Part shown: piece by piece, positions 13,801 to 25,800 of the stretch
Position numbering within the stretch: the first letter of the stretch is position 1
Layout of the letters: every line of letters begins with the position of its first letter
Source of the DNA: Heliocidaris tuberculata
Lineage: Eukaryota; Echinodermata; Echinoidea; Camarodonta; Echinometridae
NCBI GenBank assembly: GCA_025618425.1
Contig: CM046832.1
Span: forward strand, 53,737,993-53,801,992
Length of the DNA stretch: 64,000 nt
Reading direction: 5' to 3'
Program-made: the position numbers and the translations under genes
The notes under the pieces: model-generated
Seen by the model: the letters and a program-made list of their open reading frames with translations, nothing else
Told to the model about the DNA's origin: nothing
Database searches by the model: none

Positions 13801-16800
13801 AAAACAGTAAGGTTGTGTCCATTAAAATAGCAATAGAAATCTGAAGGAAACATACATTATTTGAAACTAATACGTGTAGAAGGGAATTTATCTGCCCAAC
13901 ATCAGTGGACCAGATAATCAATTGCCCTATATGTAGCGACAATCTGTGTCTAGTTTGTGAACATTTAAATAAGCATCTTATTCCCTATATCAAAGTATTT
14001 TCTTAAACTTAGTCTGAGCCACAATTCAGTCTTGAAATACAATGTTCAATGTAAGCATAGCATTGCATTATTCTGTTAAAAGAAATATAAATAAAGTAGA
14101 AATACTCTATGGTAAATTCCAATAATGCCCACTGAGATATTGCATTGAGCACAGTTGATGAGGCTTGCTTCCCGTCTATTATTCTGCATTTGATTGTCAC
14201 CATACATCATGTACCACATAACAATAGAATCTCTAGCCAGCCATTTCAGTTGTTGGACAATTCAGATTTACAGGCACTTTTAGCAAGACCTCATCAAAAA
14301 TGGGTTATTAAAAATGGGTGCAACACTAATTGATTTTAGGTCATCAGAGTTCAATTTTTTTTTTCCCAAAGTTTCTTTCATGAACAAAAAACGTTCCAGA
14401 AGAAATGTGTTGGTTTGAATTATAAGTTATTATTCCTAATTATTATCATAAATCTTTTATTTTATTTCACAAATGAAAACTACTCTAACAAGCAAATTAT
14501 TTGAGATCATTTATGACTAAAATTGTATTAATTTGTTCATTATGTTTTATTTTTACTTTCTATGCATCACAGATGTTTACATTCATGAACAAATTGATTA
14601 ACAAAAATATTCTACTCTTCATTTATGCTGAAAATTAATTTTGAAAGGACAGTTTAAGCTTAAACATAGAAACTAAAAATAATGAAAAATAGGAAAAGGG
14701 AAAGGAGGATTGTAGACACAATTCTGTTCATCACCCTACTACAGGAGCTTTACCAGTTGCCGATCAAAAGCGCTGAAAACCTGTTCCGCCTAAGGCTAAT
14801 TTCCTGTATGTGGAAATGGTAAATTTTGATCTATTTTTACGGCAACATTTTTTTATGATCACAGCTGTGCTCAATTAAAGCTGACCTATTTTGTTATATA
14901 TTCGGCAAATCTCTATCCCCTCACTAATTCCACTTGGATCCGTTCTCTTGTTCTGGCTACTAAATCTATAAAGAGTCACAGTGGACTTATGCATATTTGT
15001 TTTTTCTGTTTTCAGATATGTGATTGCTAAGCAGGATAGGTGAAGGGGAACAACAATTATTTCAACGGATTTGATACAGCGATCAGGAGTGGATCTAAAA
15101 AACTGATAATTGCCTGCTAGAGCTCAAACAATCATGCAATTAAGCACTGATTAAAAACATGCACATAGCGGCAAAAATGAATTGGTCATGCTGTGTGTCA
15201 TAGCAAACTGTTAATCATCATCATGTAGCATATAATCAGAGGAAAGGTGATTTACAAGCACAGAGAAACTGTACATATAGTTGTTGCTTCTCCGAAAATT
15301 TAAAATAAATATACATCATCATCACATACATTTAATTATCATCAAAAATTTCTATGTAAAATTACAAATAAATAAATATTATATTATACACTTCAATTCA
15401 ATGAGATGAGATTTGAAGTATATATTTTCTGCTTAACACTTGATTTTTAGGGGCTCCACTACAAGGATCATCTCATCATTTTCGTTCATGGGTTATTCTT
15501 TTCCATTCTATATCAAACAGATTTTCATTTACAGAGCCTCTCTGTCATTGATCCATTGTTTCATCTCAGTATCTTACATAGAGAAACAATTCTTTGATCA
15601 ACCATGCACCAAAACTATTTAGTTTCTTATCGAAGTCCAACCATTACAAAATGAACCCCATTTAAAGAATTTCCTTTCATTCATTGCTCAATTTGTAAAA
15701 AAAAGTGATGAAAGGTGTTGTTATTTTTCCTCTCTCCTTGCAAAATCAATATGTACATGAAACATGTTCATGAAACGAGCAACAAAATAACATTAAGCAG
15801 AAAGAAATAAAAGAAATCACCAACCAGTCATACTTACGTTGATAGTTCTGGTAAGCCCCAAGTTGTGAGGCGGTGTAATGATCTCCAACCATACTATCAT
15901 GATCTAAAAAGGTATGAGAAAAATCACAAAATCCTTTCATTGATAATATTTCATTCAATCATGAGGATTCACAGACCATTTAATCAAAACCCTGGAAATG
16001 GTAAAACCATTCTCCCAAAGATTTCATTTAATTCAAAGTACTATGGAATCGGACCCTTGACAAATATCTTCACAAAATAAATTTGTTAGAGTATGTTTTC
16101 AGATGAATTACATTGTCTGCATATCTAGTATAGATGCAAAAAATGAACACAGCAAGGTCTGAAGAATGCTTCTTTTCAAAAACAGTAATGGTCACTGGAT
16201 AATTATGTTTTCATATAGGGAGAATTTCTAAAAATTATAATTTTTATAAATTAGGTTTTACATGTAACAAGGAGCAAATTACTGTGGGTGAAGTGAGCGC
16301 ACATCCATTGATAAATAAAATAGGGAGAAGATACATATACTTGTGATAATAAACTCTGTTAATAAAAATACATTACAGATTAACTGAGGTGTACACAGTG
16401 TCTGCACTAACAAACCATTTCTGACCAAAGTCCCCCCTTGTGCATGATATCCATACACTATCCATAATGAAGAAAGTAGTGCATACACAATTTTTTTTTA
16501 TTCATGGACATAAAGCATAAGCAGGTGCTCCTACAGTAATACATAACACCAAGAGAAAGGACCAATGCTTAGTGCAGCGCTGTTCCGACCTTGTTCACAC
16601 TCTCCAATAGAAAGAACAACACGTTTGATGAAACATCAAGTTAGAAGGTGCATCTTACATGTATATTATGTAGAATTAACAAACTGCCAGGAGGCTTTTT
16701 CTTTCTCTTTTCAAAATATGAAACATTCTGTATAGGTCGACTCATCCCAGGCAGTTCAGCTATTTTAGAATTGCCTTTCTCCTGGACTCTAAATTTGATC

Positions 16801-19800
16801 ATCCTTCTTTGAGTACCTATCAACATTATATCACTGGATTCAATCATTAATACTGAATTTCCTTCTTGCAGCATTTTATTGCAGTATTGAACAGGGTTGG
16901 CAAAAACAAAACATACAAAGAAATTACTTGAATGACTGATTTAAATCATGGTTTCAAAAAATCAACAACTTATATTGCTTATACTTGATTGATCTGACTT
17001 AAATTTGATTATTAAAATAACTTAATTTCTGGATTTACACCCCTCCCCCCCCCCAAAAAAAAAAGTAGCCAACCCTGTCATTGAATTAATTCAACTTATC
17101 CCATTTTTGTTGGTTTGAATTGTTTTTGCCATGCCAGTTAACTCTTACTGTGCCAAGGGATTTAGCTCTCTCCAAAATTTTTACCAAAATGTGATCAATG
17201 CTTACATGTACTTTTCAAATGTCTGCACTTCATTAACCATCTATTATTTCATTAAAAATATTGTGTACAAAACTTGTAGGAAATTTAATACCATTTCTTA
17301 TGATACCAAACATTATTACTTTACACAACTTTATGCATAAGAATGATTGAAAATTACACTGGAGTTTCTTTTCTGTCCATTTTTGGGGTTTTTCATTTGT
17401 TTACTAAATTGTTGAAATAAGGTAATATCTTTTTCAAAATCTGCAATTTTCTCTGAAAATTTCTATGGTAGCATATAATTATAATCATATATTTAGAATG
17501 CCTGATTTATGCTCAAAAAAATACCTTTCCTGTGGTCGAGCAATTGGTGAATGAAAATGACAAATCTATCTGTCACATATCTGTGACATCAGCACTGAAA
17601 GAGTAAATATTACCTTTTTATTTCACTTATGTCATCTTTAGGTCATATCTTAACCATATATGTATCCTTTGTTCATACATGTATCTTCAAAATATATCTT
17701 TCAAAATATATCTTTCAAAGTCTCAAGAGAATGTGAACAGAGCCAAAGCTAGAAAGCAAGCCAGCCACCCAGCCAGCCACAAGGTATTGTATTACATTGC
17801 GCAGGCTTTTTCCCCCCATCTTGGCGATTCTTTGTGCAAATGTCACAGAGAATAGGTTAGTTAGCATGAGAAAAGAGGTGAATGGCTGCTGGAGAAACCT
17901 AAAGAAAAAACATGAATACATTTTGTATAGCAAGAAGAAATGAGATTTCTTCCCTCATAATGCATGAACATTCTGAATTGCACAGACCCTTTACCACTGC
18001 TGAGTGATATTGGAAAGTCATCCAGTAACAGCAGAATTGTCCTACCATCTCACAAGATTGCTAAAATTGTATCTGTATAAATGTTTATCAAGTCCACACT
18101 TCATAATGACAATAAATATATTTTATTATACCTGAAAATAAAATAAAATAGCATGACGGGTCTTGTAACAGACTAGACCAGAACATGGAATGGTACAACT
18201 TTTACATGAACACTTTTATTCAGCATTCATGAATATTCTGATGATGCATTATGTGCATCACCTCACACACACATTAACTGCTGAAAGTAAAATGTTTTTT
18301 ATCATTGCAATATTGTATTACTAATAATGTATTCCCTCAAAAATTTAATTTCCAGAGAAGTAATCACTTTAATAGAAATTATACATTCATGAATGAGATA
18401 TTCTGTAATTGTATTGCATATATCTACTTTATACAAAAATATGAGGTAAAAATTATTCCCCATTACCCCCAGCGCTTTGGCAATTACAGCTTTACACACG
18501 CAATTCATTTTCAATGAGCTGCACTTTCAACGAGCTAATGAGTTCTTCCTTCTTTCTTTCTACCACCTGCCTGAAAACTCTTGATGAGTTATTTCTCACA
18601 ACAGATGAAAATGGGTTTGTACAATCACATGAACAGAATGGATGAGTCTCTATATTTAAAAAAAAAAATTGAAGGAAAGGGAGGGTTACGGCAAGAGTGG
18701 AAGACAGAGAGGGAGTGATCATATATGTATAAAGAGGAATTAAGCATAATTTACAAAAAGACTGTAATCGGCATAAGGGTTAGAGGAGCGTAATGTACAT
18801 GTAGGAGTGTACAAGTATTCTAAAGAGAGCACAAAAGATAAATTTATGTGTACTTATTTTTCGACAGACAGGATTGGGAAGCAAAATAAAGAAGCACAGA
18901 CATGGTTTCTCTCAATGATTCATCAATATCATAAGGGCGTTCAAACAACATACATGTAGTGCTGATATTTTGCTCAACAAATTATTCTGCAGCAAGTTAA
19001 TCCAAAAGAATGGAAAGAAAATATTCCTACAAACATGTACATAAGAAGAACGTTAATAACCTACAAAATAAGTAAATGACACATTACAGGTAGAATAATT
19101 CAAGGGTAATTAATTTAGGTGAAAATATACCTGGTAATACAATGTGAATGTACCACCTGAAATATATCAAGAGGCATGACGTTGTATTAATATCAATTTC
19201 CCTAGATACATGTACATGTAGACTGTTCCTACAGACTCAAAGTGATTCATGCCACAAGAACTGCACTGTGCACACCATGTTTCAATACTCTGTGCCAGAG
19301 TGGAGGAGGGTGGTGAATAGAGAAAGTCTAAAATAGATACTAGAGGTGTCGCTTAGAAGTACATTCACACTGAATAGTAGGTCATTCGGCTGTGACTGCA
19401 CTGCTCGTAATCTGTGGCCTTATTAGGTCACAGAGTTCATTGACCTTTCTCGGTAGACTATGGTGTAAGTCATGGTGAACCCTGAGCTATTACTAGGCTC
19501 CTGACTTCATACAGACAGGCTACAACAGGTGCACATCTAGTCTACTGGAAAAAGGGAAAGGATCAGTATCAACCTCAAAAGGGTAATGAGATGGTATGGG
19601 TTGGCAGGATTATTCACTATGCATTCAAATTTTAAAGGAGGCACTTTCGAGGCACTTTCGAGGCACTTTCTTATTCATTTTGTCATCTAAAGTCCATATA
19701 CATGTGTGCATACTTAGTATTCAGGAAATACAATGTAGTTTGTACATTTAAGATGAAGATAAAAAAATCACACAGCTGCAATGTTTGCTTCCTCCTGATC

Positions 19801-22800
19801 TGAAATGATATCTAATCATCAGTTAAAAATTCCATTACTTACCCCCTTTTAGAGACTTGACTAACAGTGCCATGAAAAAGAATGTAGCATCATAAAGAAT
19901 TTCAAATTACCCCCCCCCCCAAAAAAAAAAACCCACAAACAACCCCCTCTTCCATCATATAGTCTATTGATCCTACTACTGATACAAAATATGATAGTAC
20001 ATGTACTTTGACACATCCACAAAATGCATAATAGATGAAAGCATAATACATGAAAATGAATGTTGTGACTTCTTTTTGAAAACTAAATTTTTAATTTTGT
20101 ACTAGTATTAACAGGTTTTTGAAAAGAATGTAGGGTCTATACATTCATTTGCCATTGTTTCTAGAAATTTACATAACATGTATTACATGTATGTGGCCAG
20201 CGAACAGCCTACATGCAGTTTCTTTTTACATAGGCCAATAGTTTGTGGGAAGAGGAAACTTATGAAGCCAAGTATACAACAGAAGAAATTCACTCAAAAT
20301 TATTATAAAAACTTAATAATCAAACAATATATTAGACTAAAAACTTTACTTGATAATGTATTAATATTTGTTTGTTATGTTGTAATCAGTTTGAAAAATA
20401 TGTTTGAAAAAAAAAAAGAGATCATAAAAAGAGAAATAAATAAATAAATAAGAAATGAAAAAAAAAAAAAGGAGCTATTGAAATCTTTTTTTAAAAATGA
20501 CTCTGGTAAATAACAAATAACACTTGTTGCAGGATAATCTTTAAAAAAAACTACCCAAAATATGCTCCCGTAAATAAAAAGAAAAATACATTTTTGACAC
20601 TGTTTGAAGATCAAATAAGATATAGTCAAATAGGATTATACAATAAGTGATTAACTTTCACATATTCTAAATCATCAAAATTTGCGATTTAAATTCCAAC
20701 AAGATTATAAATCTATGAAACACTGAATAGATGATTAATCTACAATGAAACTACATGTATGACTAAGGCTCTCTTACTCACACGAATAAATTATCATAAA
20801 CTTGATGCAACAATGAACAATTTTATTGATTATAATTTTGTACTGTAAAACAATGTCCAAAAAAAACCCAAAAAAAAACAGACACACTCCTTTTCCAATG
20901 TATTTTCTATTTTCTATTTTAATAAACTTGTATAATGTACATGTATACACGTAATTTAGTTACAGTAAATTAGACATTGCAGCATTTATGCACAAGTATA
21001 AAAGTGTAGTGTATAAGTCGCAACACTGGGCTACTGACTCACCCATTTCATAGTTCCATGTACACTTCACATTCAGAAAATTCCATTTACATACAATTGG
21101 CTAAAAACAGTTAAGGAGCATTTGTTACATTAAAAAAAAAAAAATCTTACATGTAGATATTATCGCACATTAATGAGAAAATTGTTAGTTGCCATTTCAC
21201 CAGAATTTTTTTCCTTGCTTTACATAATTTTATACTTCAAAATAAGTCTGGTATTAATAGTTTCAGTGTGAAAGTAGAGAAGATCATGAAATGAAACACA
21301 GGTAGTAATAGCATGGCTTTATTTCTTTTAAATAAACAAGAGCATAAAATGAAGCAGAAATATAGCAACATAAGATATTGCAATATCTTAAACCAATACA
21401 AACAAAAAGGGTGTTAATTTGTTTGAAGAAATAAATTTCAAAGCAAGTTGAAGTGAAGACCTAGATACCCGTGAACTGTTGGTGCATGTTACGCCAGGGT
21501 GAGTTGGTGAAGAAAGTTAACAAGAAGTGTTCCAAGAGAAGAGGATAGATATTATAAACATAAACAAGAAAGAGTGGTTTTAGAAAATAATAAAAAAAGA
21601 AACACATAATAACCAAAAAAATTAGAAACCATCTCACATTGTCGTGTATAACCCAGATCATTCTGTTGCTGCTGAGGTTTCGGTATGCCTACATGGTGAC
21701 CTAGTGATAAGAAATTAATGATGATAAAAGGCAAATATCAAAAATCAAAATAAATGGAATGATAAACAACTGTGTAAAAAATAGATATGAAGACAAATGT
21801 GTCACTAATAAGCTAATGCTAGTCTGTGACATTTGTGCATGTACATGTACATCAATGACATTGATCTCTGGCCTAGAAAATCCATAAAACATCTTGACTT
21901 GTTAAATAATTTATCTGCTTGGTGTTGACTCTATCATCACAGTTGGGCAAACGTAAGACTCTTAAAGAAGTTTAATTACTATTCAACAATAATGAATTGT
22001 GAATGTGAATGCCATAGTTCAGTATGATATGCATTCGGGGAGAGGAATCCATAAATTTGAATATATTCAGTCATTTACTTGAAGTACTTCAGGTTGAAGT
22101 ACTTTGCTTAATTATTATGTCACGTTATCAAGAAAATGACCTTACATTACACTAAAAAGATCTTGATTTACATGTAGATCCCTCTCATTCATTTTGGTGG
22201 GGAACCTTGTAGATCACTTCATACAGTTAACAACTTAATTATTCATACCCTTACCAAGTTTTGACATTTTTTTTCAATTTTGTTTTGTGAAAAATTGGTT
22301 TGTCATGATTTATGTTACTTGGGCATGCTACAAGTCAATTGTTGAAATAATAACACGAGACAATTCACCAAATTTTGATGGTTCAGAGGTAATTTATTCA
22401 CTTGTTTTTAAAAAGATGGCTTGTCCATAACTTTTCATATCCTTTCTTGAATAGTTGCAAAACATGTACAAAATCTTAGGAATGTCTGACACATGTACAT
22501 TTTCATACCTCGATGGCATGCCTGGACCAGGATATGAATATTTCCAGAAATGCCAGGAAATTGATATACATGTATAAGCATTTCTATTGCTATGCAAATG
22601 AGATGAAACCACAATTATTGTTCACCTCAAGCCAACAATTAAAAGTATTCAACCAGTGCTCAAATTCCACTAGTCCACCTTTCATTTTTAAGAAAAAAAC
22701 AGAAGACTTCAAAATTACAAGGGGTATGAATAATTTTGTTGTTAACTGTACATGTACATGTATGTCGGTTTACCATAAATCTTTCAGAAGAACTAAATGC

Positions 22801-25800
22801 AATGTACATACATGTATATGTTTAAGGTGAGGTTTCCTTAATTGTTAATTGGCAGGCAATGTGCATGGGTGCAAGTCTGTCCTGACTCTTTATTTTGAAA
22901 TAATTTAAGTATATTATTTGGTGTACTCAACAAGACCTTTTGGAATTTAGAACTGCATTACATGTATCTTTACAGTCTACAGTCTGAAATTAAACAATGC
23001 CTAATATGAAAAGACATGTTTATGCCTCTAATCAAATGGGAAGGTTTAGGGAGTAGCACGTACCTTATCCTATTTAAAGTACTAGCTAATTCTAATCTCA
23101 AAATTTTTGTTTATAAATTTTTTTCACTCCCAAAAGCTTTTACTCAAAATGTAACCATGCCTAAATCCAGGGGTCCAATATTACCCCACAAAAAATGTAA
23201 ACTGGAGCCTCAGAATGGTTAATGATTCATAATATACATTTAGTAAGCAAAATAATTCATAAGGCCATAAAATATAAATACCAATATTTTTCCATTTATT
23301 ACAGAGAAGAGTCAAGAACCTCGGACAGAATTCACATCCTTTTATATAACCTAAAGTCAGTAGGAAAGTAAATCAAAAATTGCAGACCAACATTAATCGA
23401 TTCCTATGATTTCTACATGTCACCCTAGATTTCTTTTGGCAATTTCTAATTTGAAATCAATTAATCAAACTCTCAACCAGGGTTTTCCACAATTGAAAAT
23501 TTCAACATGTAAACATGTGCGTGAAGTGCACAACACGAGCGCGAACAATGCTCATTTATCTTTTTTATTTAGTCATTCATATAATCATTGATAATAATTT
23601 TGCCGTTTATTCAAATATTGCACCTTTTCAAGTATCTCCTTCTCCTTCCATTTCTTCATCTTTTTCTCATTCTATTTCTTCATCTTGACGTCCCTCTTAT
23701 TTTTGCTATTTTTTCTCTTTCTCATCCAAGGCTTCCCGGGACGCGCATATTTTTTCTGCCTTCTTCCTGTGCGCTTAGGGGGGACCTGAATAGAAATTAG
23801 AAAAAAAAAAAAAAAACTTTCACTGGGCCGGCTGTATGAATGAGCAGGTCTAATGCACACTTTAACATCTTGTGGGATCAGCGAAACGATGGAGAGTATA
23901 CATACATAAATATACGCGAGCTCCGTATGTGCATATGGGCCATTATGTTCTCCCGGCAAGCACCGGGCTGGATCGGGGTAGCAAGCCAGTGGCATTCCGC
24001 TGTGCATTTGGCAGACGTATTTTGAATCAAAATGATCGTGGAGCAAATAAAACTTGTGTTTCATCAGTTCTACCTTTCATAAAATGACTGAAACCTCATT
24101 GTATGTATTATTGTATGTTCAAAAGGTTTTAATAGTTGTTGATTGTGGGAATTTCCATGCGAGTCTCTGTTAAGGATCTGTTTCAACTTTCAATGTCTTA
24201 AATTCGTAACCTGTTGCTCATGATTTTAAAAATGTTGCATGATTTTAAACAAGTAGGGCCGAACGCGAAACCTGTCGCCGTCACATGTCAAAAGCCGTTG
24301 TGGAAAACCCTGCTCTCAACTAAAAACCTACCTACAATGTAAATGTATAAACCAACAGCAATCCAAACACTAACCCTAGATCTTTGACATGAAAGTTAAA
24401 GGAGAATGAAACCCTGGGGGAAATCGATTTTAATGAACAGAGAGGATAAAGAGAAGCAATTTAAGAAAAGTTCCATCAAAATCAGTTACGAAATGAGAAA
24501 GTTATTTGAAAGTTTAAAAAGTCTTAATTTACTTTATATGGCGATCCTCAAATTGGCAATGTTACTTCAAAGTGACAGGTTTAGTAGTACAACTCTCCAT
24601 ATGTTTTGTACACAAAATTTTTTATTTTCCCCATTATCTCTAAAGGTGCAGCTTGTCTCCTTCTTAGCTCAAGATACATGTATATCATGGGAAAATGTAT
24701 TTGACACAACATGTGTTGAGTTTACAAAAAGACAATCAGCATCTTTAGAGATAATGGAGAAAACATGAAATTTTGTATACAAAACATATTGAGAGTTGTA
24801 CTACTAAACCTGCCATTTTGACGCAACATTACCAATTTGAGCACCGCCACAGAAAGTAAATTGAGACTTTTCAAACTTTTATAACTTTTTCATTTCATAA
24901 CCAATTTTGATGGAACTTTTTAAAAATTGCTTCTCTCTATCCTCTCTTATCATTAAAGTGGATATTTCCCCTGGGTTTCATTCTCCTTTAATGTTGCAAG
25001 AGCAAATGTAGGATCATCAATATAATTTCCTCCATGCAATAATAATACATGTACCAAATATTTTCACTGATTGTCTTCTGGCTTCCTGCTGATCAATTTT
25101 TTTGTGCATACGCTGGAGAAAGAATACAATTCTTTATGGGTCCATAAAGGAAATACATGTAAGACTATATCTACATGCCATTGAAAAAATAAAATGCAGT
25201 ATGTAGCCTAAATGTATGACAGAAGGCTTACAGTTGTCACTACACGTTATCTTTGCACAATGTCCTCATGAATACTAAAAAATTTCCAATAAGATTTTTT
25301 TTCAAGAAAAAAAAAAAAAAGCACACACCACACACTGTAGAATAAATTGAATCTTATTACCACTAGCACATATTTTTTAGTCATACAAACCAACAAGTCA
25401 CTGGGGGCAACATTTAAGTCTACAGGCACACATGAAGTCGCTAATGCAGAAAATCTTTAATACATGTAACTTACAATGAAAACACTAAATATCAAACAGA
25501 AATGTACAAAAAAATAAGGGTTTCACACTACCAATTAGCGCTGAATGCTTATAAACGAGTTTTGTAGTCTTTACATATGAATTTGATTGCATAATTGCAA
25601 AGTCAACAGTCAAGTTTTTAAAAACTTTTAGCGCCAAAAATGTGTTTGTTTTATGACAAGAAAATATTATCATTTATTATGGCTTTGCTTCAGAATGATC
25701 ATTAGGTCAGCAGAAAAATATGTTCTCGTCAATTAAAGACTTGTATAGAATTATCTCACATAAAATCCTTGTCAGTATATACATGTACATGCAAGCCTCC

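Larger units (their letters stand above)
2695..15837 (-). other. HMG-box gene intron 2 (13.1 kb)
   Basis: Long AT-rich intron. It holds an A-run (2975-2994), G/C runs near 4016 and 4247, a GA microsatellite (4697-4800), a second GA-rich stretch (5490-5780), a stem-loop (4961-5025), a G run near 8926, CT tracts (9262-9286 and 10744-10797) and a MITE (9645-10236). No further exon or RNA gene was recognised. Small undetected exons cannot be excluded, but none is needed for reading-frame continuity. Confidence 0.6.
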
